Assembly (NCBI RefSeq): GCF_000350525.1 | Contig: NZ_AOCN01000022.1 | Span: 62,001 to 126,000, forward strand | Reading direction: 5' to 3' | From: Leucobacter salsicius M1-8 | GTDB taxonomy: Bacteria > Actinomycetota > Actinomycetes > Actinomycetales > Microbacteriaceae | Length of the DNA: 64,000 nt | In this document: positions 33,165-41,610 of the stretch, piece after piece | Layout: every line of letters starts with the position of its first letter | How positions within the stretch are numbered: position 1 is the first letter of the stretch | Program-made: the position numbers and the translations under genes | The notes under the pieces: generated by a model | Told to the model about the DNA's origin: nothing | Seen by the model: only the letters and a program-made list of their open reading frames with translations | Databases searched by the model: none

Positions 33165-34139
33165 ATGACCGCTACACCCGAACGCATCGTTGATATCGCC
33201 ATTGGTTTCATGAGCGCTAAGCAGCTCGACGCTGCCAGTCGCATCGGCCTGTTCAAGGCGCTGGCCGACGGTGAGAAAAACGTGGCCGAGATCGCTCAGA
33301 AAACGAAGCGTTCGGAGCGCCAGGTGCGCACGCTCGCTGACTCCATGAGCTCGCTGGGCCTGCTTGAGCGCACCGCGGGTCAGTACTCCCTCGCCGCAGA
33401 CTCCGCGAAGTACCTCTCGGGACAGGGTGAGATCGACCTGACCCCATTCATTGGGTTCCTCGGCGACATCAGCTACAAGCAGTGGCTCGGCTACGACCAC
33501 ACGGTCGACACCGATGAGGCCGGCACGCTGGACCTCGACGAGGCAGGGTGGGGCGAGTTCATGAACGGCGTAATGACGTACAACGCGCTGCATGCCGAGC
33601 AGTTCGGTGAGGCCTTCGATTTCTCGGGCTACCGCAATGCGCTCGACTTTGGCGGCCTGGCGGCGGGATTCTCCGTGGTCGCCATGGCGCAGAACCCCGA
33701 GCTCACCACCCGGTTCGTGTACGCCCCCGGCTTTACCGACGGCATCGTCGAGGCCGCGCAGGCCGCAGGCGTCGAGGGGCGCATCACGGTAGAAGAGGGC
33801 GATACTGAGACCACCAAACCCGGGGGAGAGCACGACCTGCTCCTGCTCCCCCACGTGCTCCATCGCTTCTCGGCCGAGCAGAACGAGTCGATCCTGCAGG
33901 CTGCCCGCGACGCCGCCGCTGACGGCGCCACCCTAATGCTGCTCGACTTCTTCCTGGACCAGGATGCTACGCAGCGCTCGATCGACGCGCTGCACGCGGG
34001 CGAGTACTTCAACATCGATGGCACGCTCGTGTACCCCATCGAGCAGGTCACCGAGTGGCTCGCCGCTTCGGGCTGGAAGTTTGATCGCCTCGTCGCGCTT
34101 CCCGGCAGCCCCCGCGTGCTCGTCGCCACCGCGGTCTAA
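33165..34139 (+). CDS. O-methyltransferase family 2-like protein with degenerate SAM site
   Basis: The 324-residue protein has the layout of plant/actinobacterial family 2 O-methyltransferases: a winged-helix dimerisation domain (ASRIGLFKALADGEKNVAEIAQKT; VRTLADSMSSLGLLER) and a Rossmann-like domain. However motif I reads DFGGLAAG instead of DxGGGxG, and the ribose-binding Asp after strand 2 is replaced (FVYAPGF). LLPHVLHRF keeps the family histidine. SAM methylation may therefore be lost or altered; the RdmB hydroxylase is a known precedent for such drift. First gene of an operon with two phosphotriesterase-family genes. AAGGAA precedes the ATG. Confidence 0.75.
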   Translation: MTATPERIVDIAIGFMSAKQLDAASRIGLFKALADGEKNVAEIAQKTKRSERQVRTLADSMSSLGLLERTAGQYSLAADSAKYLSGQGEIDLTPFIGFLGDISYKQWLGYDHTVDTDEAGTLDLDEAGWGEFMNGVMTYNALHAEQFGEAFDFSGYRNALDFGGLAAGFSVVAMAQNPELTTRFVYAPGFTDGIVEAAQAAGVEGRITVEEGDTETTKPGGEHDLLLLPHVLHRFSAEQNESILQAARDAAADGATLMLLDFFLDQDATQRSIDALHAGEYFNIDGTLVYPIEQVTEWLAASGWKFDRLVALPGSPRVLVATAV

Positions 34140-34157
34140 CCGCCGAGCCCACCGCCC

Positions 34158-34200
34158 CGGGCCGGCGATCACGCACCACCGCTGCGTGATCGCTGGCCCG
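34158..34200 (+). terminator. Intercistronic hairpin
   Basis: An 18-bp stem with one wobble pair (34158-34175 with 34183-34200) and a 7-nt loop lies between the methyltransferase-like gene and the phosphotriesterase-like pair. Without a T-run it may only attenuate or stabilise. Confidence 0.55.
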
Positions 34201-34219
34201 AACCCTGTGAGGAGCGAAT

Positions 34220-35317
34220 TTGACCCCCAAAATGATGACGGTGAGTGGCCCGGTCGACCCTGCAACGCTTGACCTTGTTCTCGCTGCGGAAACCCTGCTG
34301 TGTGCGCCGCCACGCAGGCCTGGCAACGCAGGCCTGCCCGCAACGGAGGCCGCGTTTGAACGAGCTTTGGTCACGATGGGTTCCCTGGGTAAGTTGCTCA
34401 TGGGGGCTCCGAATCGAGACGACGAGACGCTCGATCCCATCGATGCGGAGGTGGCGCTCGATGCGCTGGCCGCACTCTGTGTGACGCGGTCGGCAGCGGC
34501 ATCTCCCGCTATCGCGGTGACGGCGCTGGCCGGGCTGGGTTCGCAGGCCACGCCCGATCAGCTCGGTGCGCTCAGCGCGGCCAGCGGCGTTTCGATCGTG
34601 CGCGGCACGAACGGTCGGGGGCGTGCTGTGCGGCGCGATCCGGATCTCGGTTCTCGCCTCGCGCCGGAAGAATTTGCCGCAGCCATCTCGGCAGAGCTGG
34701 CGTGCGCGGATCACCCCGCGGGAATCGTCGGCTTCGTGGACTTGCCCCGCGATGCCGCGGCAGCGGCAGCGGTCGAGGCGGCAGCTCACGCCGCCCGCAC
34801 CCACGGTGCGGCACTGGTGCTTGCGCCAGCCGAGCGCCTCGGAGAATTGCACGCCGGGCTCGCCGCGGTTGACCGCGCGGGGCTCGACCGTTCCCGGGTG
34901 ATCGTGACGGGGGCCGCTGCGCTCATCGGGGCGCGGCAGTCAAACGGACACCCTGGAGCGGGCGTCGACGCGGCACGGGTGAGCAAGCTCGAGGACCTCG
35001 GCACCGCGATCTGCTTTGACGATCTGGGCCGGATCCCCAACACCTCCACCGTCGTGTCCGATCACGATGTCGCCGTTTCCATTCTGGGACTGGTCGAGCA
35101 AGGGGCCGGGGCGCGCGTGATCGTCAGTAGCGGGATCCGGAACAAACATCGGCTCGCGAGCCATGGCGGCAACGGGCTGCATTTCCTGCCGCAGCAATTC
35201 GTGCCCTACCTGCGGATGCTGGGGGCGAACGAGGAGACGCTACGCGCGATCGCAGGGGGCAACGCGGCCCGGATCATTGCGCGCCACCCCGCCGCGGTCG
35301 AGGAGCCCGCCCGATGA
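34220..35317 (+). CDS. Phosphotriesterase-family paralogue lacking the metal site (probable partner subunit)
   Basis: A 365-residue protein that resembles the gene after it mainly in the C-terminal part: SSGIRNKHRLASHGGNGLHFL and AGGNAARIIARHP parallel the partner's GGDVCQRVQLRRYGGHGYGYI and IDNPARVLAF. The MHEH start motif, bridging Glu/Lys, metal histidines and GGD aspartate are missing, so catalysis by the usual mechanism is not expected. The TTG at 34220 is preferred since AGGAG lies 6 bp upstream; an ATG at 34232 is too far. The 4-bp overlap (ATGA) with the active paralogue suggests a hetero-oligomer. Alternatively it evolved a metal-free function. Confidence 0.6.
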   Translation: MTPKMMTVSGPVDPATLDLVLAAETLLCAPPRRPGNAGLPATEAAFERALVTMGSLGKLLMGAPNRDDETLDPIDAEVALDALAALCVTRSAAASPAIAVTALAGLGSQATPDQLGALSAASGVSIVRGTNGRGRAVRRDPDLGSRLAPEEFAAAISAELACADHPAGIVGFVDLPRDAAAAAAVEAAAHAARTHGAALVLAPAERLGELHAGLAAVDRAGLDRSRVIVTGAAALIGARQSNGHPGAGVDAARVSKLEDLGTAICFDDLGRIPNTSTVVSDHDVAVSILGLVEQGAGARVIVSSGIRNKHRLASHGGNGLHFLPQQFVPYLRMLGANEETLRAIAGGNAARIIARHPAAVEEPAR

Positions 35318-36402
35318 ATGACGACCTGTTTGTTCCCAATCGCGAGGGGCTCGTGCAGACCGTGCTGGGGCTCGTACGCCCCGAGCTGCTTGGGCGCACG
35401 CTCATGCACGAACACATCTTTCTCGACATCCCCCGGCCGCTGCACTCCGCCGGCCCGCGTCCCGGGGAATGGGACAAAGCGGCCGAGCGCCCGCTCGCGC
35501 TCGAGAACCTCGCCGCCGTGCGCCAGGGGATGCCGGCTGCGGACAACGACGTGCTCGGTGACTTTGACGAAATGCTCGGTGAGGTCGGCGATTTTGTGAA
35601 GCAGGGCGGTGGCACGATGGTCGAGGTGACGCCGCGCGGCGTGGGCCGCGACCCGCGTGGGCTCTCGCAGCTCAGCCGCGCGGCCGGGCTGAACGTGGTG
35701 ATGGGTGCCGGTTGGTACCAGAAGGATCTGCACCCGGTCGACTTTGCGACCACCTCGCTCGAGGCGCTCACCGAGATCATCGTGCGCGACGTGGTGACGG
35801 GCGTTTCGGTGGGCCCGGGCCAGCGAGTGCGCGCGGGAATTATCGGTGAGGTGGGGGCCGAAGGCGACCCCGTGCACCCCGAGGAGATGCGCAGCGTGCG
35901 GGCCGCCGGTCGCGCTTCAGCACTGACCGGAGCGCCCATCACACTGCACATGGGCGGCTTCGGCGAGGCGAAGCTACGCGTGCTCGACGCGATCGAAGAG
36001 GAGGGGGGAGACCCCCGCTCGGTGGTGTTCGGCCACGCGGGTACGATCGCCGACGACATGTCGCTTGCCCGTAGGCTGCTCGCTCGGGGCGTCACCGTTG
36101 AGGCCGATTTTCTCGGCACGACGGGGAGCCCGTGGGGCACCCTATTTCCGTTCACCGACCGCGGAGTCGCGCGCGGCTTCGCGGAGCTGGTCGCCGACGG
36201 CTGGGGCGCCCAACTCGTGCTCGGAGGCGATGTGTGTCAAAGGGTGCAGCTGCGCCGTTACGGCGGGCACGGGTACGGCTATATTGAGGAGCACTTTCTG
36301 CCGACGCTCGCCGAGTTCGGGGTGAGCGAGGCGGCGCTTGACGCGATGATGATCGACAACCCGGCACGAGTGCTCGCGTTTCGGGCGCCGAAGCGGGGAT
36401 AG
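35314..36402 (+). CDS. Phosphotriesterase-family metal-dependent hydrolase
   Basis: A 362-residue TIM-barrel hydrolase with intact binuclear site: LMHEHIFLD (His-x-His), Glu in GIIGEVGAEGD in the place of the carboxylated lysine (as in E. coli PHP), LHMGG, FGHAG and GGDVCQR (catalytic Asp). Family members act as lactonases, phosphotriesterases or aryldialkyl esterases; a lactonase role fits a catabolic island better than organophosphate hydrolysis. It is translationally coupled to the degenerate paralogue upstream and converges with the TetR gene. Confidence 0.85.
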   Translation: MNDDLFVPNREGLVQTVLGLVRPELLGRTLMHEHIFLDIPRPLHSAGPRPGEWDKAAERPLALENLAAVRQGMPAADNDVLGDFDEMLGEVGDFVKQGGGTMVEVTPRGVGRDPRGLSQLSRAAGLNVVMGAGWYQKDLHPVDFATTSLEALTEIIVRDVVTGVSVGPGQRVRAGIIGEVGAEGDPVHPEEMRSVRAAGRASALTGAPITLHMGGFGEAKLRVLDAIEEEGGDPRSVVFGHAGTIADDMSLARRLLARGVTVEADFLGTTGSPWGTLFPFTDRGVARGFAELVADGWGAQLVLGGDVCQRVQLRRYGGHGYGYIEEHFLPTLAEFGVSEAALDAMMIDNPARVLAFRAPKRG

Positions 36403-36445
36403 CCGGCCCCGCTCGCCGCCCCGCCCCGCTCGCCTCCCGGCCCCG

Positions 36446-37042
36446 CTAGTCGCGGCGGCGCAGCCGCGCGATGAAGTCGGTGACTTGGGCTTCCAGCCCG
36501 GGAACGTGGATCCGTTCGGGGCTCACCACGCGGATCACGGTGGCGCCGATATTCATCATGATGACCTCGTCGGCGAGCTGGGAGTCCGGGGTGGAGGTGA
36601 CAATGTCGCCGTCCTCGCGGCCCTCTGCGAGGTAGCGCAGGCACCCCGCCTTCCAGCTGTCGAGGTGTGCGTCGTAGCCGCCTCGAACCTCGGGGCTGAA
36701 GGCGCAGCGCTCCCAGAACGACAACAGCACCCGCGCTGCCGTCGCATCCTCCTGCTCGACCGGCAGCGTGAAGCGCATAAACATCTCGAGCGCCTCAATC
36801 CCGCGCTTCCCCTCGACGTGCGCTTCCACTCGGGCTCCGAGGCTCGTGAGCGAACGCTCGTATGCGCCCTCGACGATCGCGTCCTTGCCCGAGAAATAGT
36901 GCTTGAGTGCCCCGTTGGCAAAGCCGGCACGGGTGGCGATCTCGCGCATCGTGGCGGCTTCGATCCCGCCCTCGACGATGAGCTGCCAGGTGACGTCGAC
37001 GATTTCCTTGCGCCGCTGATCGTGGTCGATGATTTTTGGCAT
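36446..37042 (-). CDS. TetR/BetI-like transcriptional regulator, candidate master repressor of the island
   Basis: A 198-residue TetR protein: helix-turn-helix near residues 25-47 (ATMREIATRAGFANGALKHYF), then an all-helical ligand domain with BetI-like features. It is transcribed divergently from the GMC oxidoreductase gene, and the shared gap holds a weak copy (site 5) of the dyad found before five other operons, which fits autoregulation. It is therefore the best in-window candidate for the TTCTAC-N4-GTWGAA sites. The inducer is unknown. AAGGA lies 4 bp before the ATG. Confidence 0.87.
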   Translation of the reverse strand: MPKIIDHDQRRKEIVDVTWQLIVEGGIEAATMREIATRAGFANGALKHYFSGKDAIVEGAYERSLTSLGARVEAHVEGKRGIEALEMFMRFTLPVEQEDATAARVLLSFWERCAFSPEVRGGYDAHLDSWKAGCLRYLAEGREDGDIVTSTPDSQLADEVIMMNIGATVIRVVSPERIHVPGLEAQVTDFIARLRRRD

Positions 37043-37119
37043 GGCGTCCTTGCTGGCTTGGCGTCACTGGCATGCCGCGGTGGGTGCGGCCCAGAGGGCA
37101 CGCGCCAGCGGCGTGTTTT

Positions 37120-37135
37120 ATCCTCCATTGTAGAC
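37120..37135. promoter_or_regulatory. Weak TTCTAC-N4-GTAGAC operator copy (site 5)
   Basis: ATCCTC CATT GTAGAC with flanks GTTTT and GAAAAAC. The right half and the outer flanks match the consensus; the left half matches only 3 of 6. It lies 78 bp before the TetR start, where an autoregulatory site is expected. Confidence 0.45.
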
Positions 37136-37306
37136 GAAAAACCTGGCGCGCCGAAAGGGTCCCGCGAGAACCTGGCCGGTTGACCCGTGCGGTAAACGTC
37201 TTGACTGTGAGAGCACTCCTGCGCGCCCGGGCTCGTCAAACGCCGCTCAACCTGAAACGCTCAGTGGAGCGGGCGGCGATGGAGCCGCGCAAGGAAAGGA
37301 ACGACC

Positions 37307-38896
37307 ATGGCGGTCTCAGAATTTGAACAGGCACCTCGTAGCGTCATTGTGGTGGGGGCTGGCTCTGCCGGCTCGGTAGTGGCCCGACGCCTCGCTGACG
37401 CGGGCGTGCAGGTGACGGTGCTCGAGGGGGGCGGCGAGGACACGAACCCCGCGATTCACGACCCGAGCCGCATGGGGGAGCTGTGGCACAGCGCAGACGA
37501 CTGGGACTACTACACGGTGCCCCAGCGTGGCGCCGCTGACCGTCGGCTCCACCTGCCCCGCGGCAAGGTGCTTGGCGGTTCTCACTCGCTCAACGCCATG
37601 ATTTGGGTGCGCTGCGTGCCGCAGGACTTCGACCACTGGGCTGCCCTTGGTAACGACGGCTGGGCCTGGGATGACGTGCTGCCCGTCTACCGCGCGATCG
37701 AGAACTTCCACGGTGCGGGCGACCCCGAGCTGCACGGCGAGGACGGCCTGCTCGACGTTACGAGCGAGTACGAGCTCGCCCCGATTCAGCAGGCAATCAT
37801 CGATGCTGCCGTGGAAGAGGGGCTCGCGCACAACCTCGACTACAACGGTGCCGAGATCGAGGGTGTCTCGCAGCAGCAGGTCAACGTGCGGGACGGCGCG
37901 CGCTTCAACACGTACATGGCGTACCTCAAGCCCGTGCGCGATCGCGTGCGGGTGGAGGTCGGCTGCCATGTGCACGAGCTGATCTTTGCCGACGAGGCCG
38001 CGCACGCTGGTGCCGGATCGGTGGCGGGCGACGCCGATCGCCCGCGGGTCATCGGCGTGCGATACGAGCAGGACGGCGAGCTGCGTGAGCTGCTCGCGGA
38101 CGAGGTGATTCTCGCGGCGGGCGCCATTGACTCACCGCGTGTGCTGCTGCGATCCGGCATCGGCCCCGCCGATGAGCTCGCCGAGCACGGCATCGCCTCG
38201 CGCGTCGACTTGCCCGGGGTGGGCAAGAATCTGCACGACCACGTGCTTGCGCCCGTGATCTTCGAAACCGAGACTCCCGTGGGCCCGCCGCTGCCCGGCG
38301 CCTCCGTCACCCAGACGCACCTGTTTTGGAAGAGTCGGGAGGAGCTGGATCGGCCCGATACCCAGCCGATCAATTTCTCGGTGCCGATGTACGGGGAATC
38401 ACTCGAGCCGCGCTCAGGCGATGGCTTCTCGCTCATGGCCGGGCTCGTGACGCCGCAGGCGCGCGGCTCAATCAAGCTGTCGGGGCCCGCCGCCACCGAC
38501 CCGCTGCTCGTCGATATCGATGCGCTGGGTCATGATGACGACGTTGCCTCGCTCGTGGCGTCGGTGCAGCAGTGTCGCCGCATCGGCCAGCAGCCGGCCC
38601 TGGCAGGGCAGTGGGGCGCGACCGAGGTCTACCCCGGACCGGAAGTCGGCGATGGTGACGACCTGGTCGAGTACGTGCGCGACACTGTGGCGACGTACCA
38701 CCACCAGGTCGGCACCTGCAAGATGGGCGTCGACGACCTCGCAGTGGTCTCGCCGAGGCTCGCGGTGCACGGCGTCGACGGGCTCCGAGTGATCGACGCT
38801 TCGGTGATGCCGCGCGTGACCACAGGTAATACAAACGCGCCGGCCGTGCTCATTGGAGAGCTGGGCGCGAAGCTTGTGCTTGCGGGGGAGCGCTAG
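37307..38896 (+). CDS. GMC-family FAD-dependent oxidoreductase (choline dehydrogenase-like)
   Basis: A 529-residue flavoprotein: the N-terminal dinucleotide motif VVGAGSAGSVVARRL, GMC signature 1 (LPRGKVLGGSHSLNAMIWVR), signature 2 (AAGAIDSPRVLLRSGIGP), and the C-terminal active-site pair in TYHHQVGTCKMG and TTGNTNAPAVLIGE. It oxidises an alcohol to the aldehyde or ketone with FAD. The position of the catalytic His (YHHQVGTCK) and the final Asn (NTNAP) are kept, so it should be active. Substrate unknown; the divergent TetR and operator place it in the same regulon. A GAAAGGAACG ribosome site precedes the ATG. Confidence 0.9.
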   Translation: MAVSEFEQAPRSVIVVGAGSAGSVVARRLADAGVQVTVLEGGGEDTNPAIHDPSRMGELWHSADDWDYYTVPQRGAADRRLHLPRGKVLGGSHSLNAMIWVRCVPQDFDHWAALGNDGWAWDDVLPVYRAIENFHGAGDPELHGEDGLLDVTSEYELAPIQQAIIDAAVEEGLAHNLDYNGAEIEGVSQQQVNVRDGARFNTYMAYLKPVRDRVRVEVGCHVHELIFADEAAHAGAGSVAGDADRPRVIGVRYEQDGELRELLADEVILAAGAIDSPRVLLRSGIGPADELAEHGIASRVDLPGVGKNLHDHVLAPVIFETETPVGPPLPGASVTQTHLFWKSREELDRPDTQPINFSVPMYGESLEPRSGDGFSLMAGLVTPQARGSIKLSGPAATDPLLVDIDALGHDDDVASLVASVQQCRRIGQQPALAGQWGATEVYPGPEVGDGDDLVEYVRDTVATYHHQVGTCKMGVDDLAVVSPRLAVHGVDGLRVIDASVMPRVTTGNTNAPAVLIGELGAKLVLAGER

Positions 38897-38917
38897 CCGA
38901 TCGCGAGGGTTCATGGA

Positions 38918-38956
38918 AAGTGCGAGGTGACTGCGCTACGCGGTCACCTCGCACTT
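38918..38956. terminator. Bidirectional hairpin between GMC and TetR genes
   Basis: AAGTGCGAGGTGAC and GTCACCTCGCACTT form a perfect 14-bp stem with an 11-nt loop between the ends of the two converging genes. Confidence 0.65.
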
Positions 38957-39006
38957 CCGCGATTAGCGAGTGGGATTCACGAGACACGCGCTTTCGTGGG
39001 GGCTGC

Positions 39007-39624
39007 CTAACCCGTGGCCTGCATGCGAGAGCGCTCGGTGCCGAGCCCGGCGATCATTGCGTCCAGACTGCTGGATAGGTCATCGTCTGATGCGGCGTCG
39101 GGGACGAGAACCGCAAGCATTTGCCACCCGGCGTTGTACACGGACACTCGGTTGACTGCCTCCTCAGTGTCAACGCCCGAGTGGAGTTCGCCATCGGCCC
39201 GCGCCTCCTCGATGAAGCGGCGAATGAGGCCGCGGCGGCGCGTGATGTTGGCATCGTGCACGTCCCAGAGCCCAGCGTCCTGTGCCGCACGGTCCCAGAA
39301 TGACAGGACCAGGCGAGATTTGTCGGCCCCGATGTCTTCAAAGGGAAGCAGCTCGCGTGACAAAATGCGCAGCGCAGCGAGGCCACGGAGACTGCCTACG
39401 CGCGTGATGATGCGCTCGTGTGAGGCATTGAAGACCTGCAAAAATGCGGCGGTCAACAGGCTTTGTTTGTCTGGAAAGTATCGGGCGATCGCGCCGTGGG
39501 CGTACCCGGCCTCGGCTGCGATACCGCGCATCGTGACGCGGTCGAAGCCGTCGCGCACAATGATCTGCGTAACGGCGTCGGCAATATGCGCACGGCGCTC
39601 TTCGTGGTCGACAATTTTTGGCAT
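39007..39624 (-). CDS. TetR-family regulator of the sulfate-ester operon
   Basis: A 205-residue TetR protein with start MPKIVDHEERR, very like the other TetR at 36.4 kb (MPKIIDHDQRR), and helix-turn-helix VTMRGIAAEAGYAHGAIARYF. The ligand domain differs. It is divergent from the ABC-sulfatase operon; the 199-bp gap has three copies of TCACC-N4-GGTGA, likely its binding sites. Those sites are unrelated to the TTCTAC dyad, so the two TetR proteins appear to have separate regulons. AAGGGAGCCC precedes the ATG. Confidence 0.88.
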   Translation of the reverse strand: MPKIVDHEERRAHIADAVTQIIVRDGFDRVTMRGIAAEAGYAHGAIARYFPDKQSLLTAAFLQVFNASHERIITRVGSLRGLAALRILSRELLPFEDIGADKSRLVLSFWDRAAQDAGLWDVHDANITRRRGLIRRFIEEARADGELHSGVDTEEAVNRVSVYNAGWQMLAVLVPDAASDDDLSSSLDAMIAGLGTERSRMQATG

Positions 39625-39683
39625 ATGGGCTCCCTTGCTCCCTCAATCCTAGGGATTGGACTACCAGAATCGAGACTTTCCGG

Positions 39684-39711
39684 CGTTTCGTCACCAGTTG
39701 GTGACGAAACG
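39684..39711. promoter_or_regulatory. Operator O1 of the sulfate-ester operon: perfect 12-bp inverted repeat
   Basis: CGTTTCGTCACC and GGTGACGAAACG surround AGTT. The inner part TCACC-N4-GGTGA recurs twice downstream. It lies 60 bp from the TetR start codon, suited to autoregulation and repression of the divergent operon. Confidence 0.75.
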
Positions 39712-39732
39712 TTATCGGCATGTTATCTTTGA

Positions 39733-39746
39733 TCACCAGTTGGAGA
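39733..39746. promoter_or_regulatory. Operator O2 (TCACC-AGTT-GGAGA)
   Basis: Second copy of the dyad with one mismatch, centred 42 bp from O1. A possible extended -10 (TGTTATCTT, 39721-39729) lies just upstream. Confidence 0.6.
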
Positions 39747-39759
39747 TTAACCTTGTTAA

Positions 39760-39773
39760 TCACCGGACGGTGA
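39760..39773. promoter_or_regulatory. Operator O3 (TCACC-GGAC-GGTGA)
   Basis: Third copy with perfect 5-bp arms, centred 27 bp from O2 and about 57 bp before the binding-protein start. Confidence 0.65.
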
Positions 39774-39823
39774 CGCAAATCTTCACCTGGTACTGAATGC
39801 ATACGACGACGAAGGAGTCGCTC

Positions 39824-40828
39824 ATGAAGAAAACTAACCGCCTAATCGCAGCGCTCGCGCTGATCCCCGCCGCGGCGCTTGTGCTCAGCGCCTGTTCATC
39901 AGGATCCGGTGGCGAGACCTCGAACGGTGACGGGGGAGGACTCACGACGCTCTCGGTCGCGACCATCGGCCTTACCTCTGACGGGTCGCTGCTCACCGGA
40001 ATCGAGCAGGGCTTCTTCGAGGATGAGGGTCTTGAGATCAAGACCTCTATCGTCGCAAACCCACCCGCCGGCCTTGCCGCTGCCCAGAGCGGCCAGGTCG
40101 ACATCGCCTACTCGCCCAGCATCCCGCTGCTCAATGCGCTTAGCCAGGGCGTGCCGCTCAAAGTGATCGGTGCCGCTGACGGCTACCCCGAGGTCTCGGT
40201 GAGCGCGGAAGACCCCGCGGCATTCGATGACACCGGTTTCTTCGCCAGCTCGCAAAGCGGCATCACCTCGATCGACCAGCTCGAGGGCAAAACCATTGCG
40301 GTCCCCGCCCGCAAGGCGCAGCTTGAGGTGGTGATCGCCGAGGCCCTGAAGAAGGAAGGCATCGACCCCGCGACGGGTGTCAACTGGGTCGTCCTCGACT
40401 TCACCTCGGCTGTGGCCGGGCTGAAGAGCGGCACCGTAGACGCGGCGGCGCTCGTAAGCCCCTTCACATCGGAGGCGCTCGAAGTGGGAGCCGTACAGCT
40501 CTCGGCCCCCTCCATCGCGTTCTTTGAAACCGGCGCCACGGGCCTGTGGACCGCGGGTGTGAGCACCATCGAAAAGAAGGGTGACGCGATCGCGGCGTTC
40601 CAGCGTGCCATCGTGAAGTCGAACGAGTACGCCACGGAAAACCCCGAGGTCGCCATCCAGGCCGGTCTTGACTACACGAAGTCGACCCTCACCGTCGACG
40701 AGGTGAAGGTGCCAGTCTGGCCCACCGTCGTCAACCTGGAAGACCTCGAGCGCCCGAACGAGAAGATGGTCAAGCTCGGGTTCCTGGCAGAGTCCGTCAA
40801 GCTCGACGGCGTCATCCTCTCCAACTAG
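39824..40828 (+). CDS. ABC transporter solute-binding lipoprotein, SsuA/TauA/AtsR-like
   Basis: The 334-residue precursor has a lipoprotein signal ending VLSAC near residue 24, followed by an NMT1/SsuA-type periplasmic fold (GIEQGFFEDEGLEIK, AAAQSGQVDIAYSP). Members bind sulfonates, taurine, nitrate or sulfate esters. The sulfatase at the end of the operon points to sulfate esters, as in the AtsRBC system of Pseudomonas putida. The ATG at 39824 is preferred (GAAGGAG upstream) over an in-frame ATG at 39797. Confidence 0.88.
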   Translation: MKKTNRLIAALALIPAAALVLSACSSGSGGETSNGDGGGLTTLSVATIGLTSDGSLLTGIEQGFFEDEGLEIKTSIVANPPAGLAAAQSGQVDIAYSPSIPLLNALSQGVPLKVIGAADGYPEVSVSAEDPAAFDDTGFFASSQSGITSIDQLEGKTIAVPARKAQLEVVIAEALKKEGIDPATGVNWVVLDFTSAVAGLKSGTVDAAALVSPFTSEALEVGAVQLSAPSIAFFETGATGLWTAGVSTIEKKGDAIAAFQRAIVKSNEYATENPEVAIQAGLDYTKSTLTVDEVKVPVWPTVVNLEDLERPNEKMVKLGFLAESVKLDGVILSN

Positions 40829-40830
40829 CC

Positions 40831-41610
40831 ATGACTGAATCACGACTCCTTCGAACCGGCGTAGGCCTTGTCGGCGCCGCGGCCACGCTGGGGATCTGGC
40901 AGGTCGCGGCGTCGGTGGGGCCCCTCGCCGAGTCGCCGTTGCCGACCGCGGGTGAAGCGATCTCCTCGCTGGTCACGCTGCTGGGCACCTCTGAAATGTG
41001 GCAGGCCACCGGCGACACCGTGGTCATGGCGATGACTGGACTCATTCTCGCCGCCGTCGTCGGTGTCGTGGTTGGCGTCGGCATCGGTGTCTCCCCACTC
41101 GCGATGCACGCCACCCGCGTGCCCCTCGAGTTCCTCAAGCCCATCCCTCCCATCGTGATCCTGCCGATCGTTGCCCTTGTGCTTGGGCCGACGATGAACA
41201 TGGGAATCTTCCTGGTGTTCTTCGGCTGTTTCGTGGCGATCGCAGTGCAGACCTCGGCCGGCGTCTTCGACACGGACCCGGTCGCCAGTGCGACCGGACG
41301 ATCCTACGGAATGGTACGCGGCGAGATTCTCATGAACATCGTGCTGCCGAGCTCCCTGCCGTACATCGGCACCGCGATCCGGGTGGCGGCCCCGACCTCG
41401 CTCATTGTGGCGGTCGTGGCGGGCCTCTTGGGCGGCGGCCCGGGCCTCGGCCAGAGCCTCCAGCTGGCCCAGATCTCGGGAAACCAGAACGACCTGTTTG
41501 CCTACGTGCTGATTCTTGGCATCCTGGGGCTCATCATCCAGGGGCTGAGCCAGTGGGGTGAGCAGCGTCTGCTGCACTGGCACCCGCAATACCGAAAGGC
41601 GGCCCTCTAA
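40831..41610 (+). CDS. ABC transporter permease, SsuC/TauC-like (1)
   Basis: A 259-residue membrane protein with about six segments and the permease coupling stretch SATGRSYGMVRGEILMNIVLPSSLPYI. It starts 2 bp after the binding-protein gene and its stop overlaps the second permease by one base (TAATG). Two different permease genes imply a heterodimeric channel rather than the homodimer of SsuC. Confidence 0.88.
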   Translation: MTESRLLRTGVGLVGAAATLGIWQVAASVGPLAESPLPTAGEAISSLVTLLGTSEMWQATGDTVVMAMTGLILAAVVGVVVGVGIGVSPLAMHATRVPLEFLKPIPPIVILPIVALVLGPTMNMGIFLVFFGCFVAIAVQTSAGVFDTDPVASATGRSYGMVRGEILMNIVLPSSLPYIGTAIRVAAPTSLIVAVVAGLLGGGPGLGQSLQLAQISGNQNDLFAYVLILGILGLIIQGLSQWGEQRLLHWHPQYRKAAL

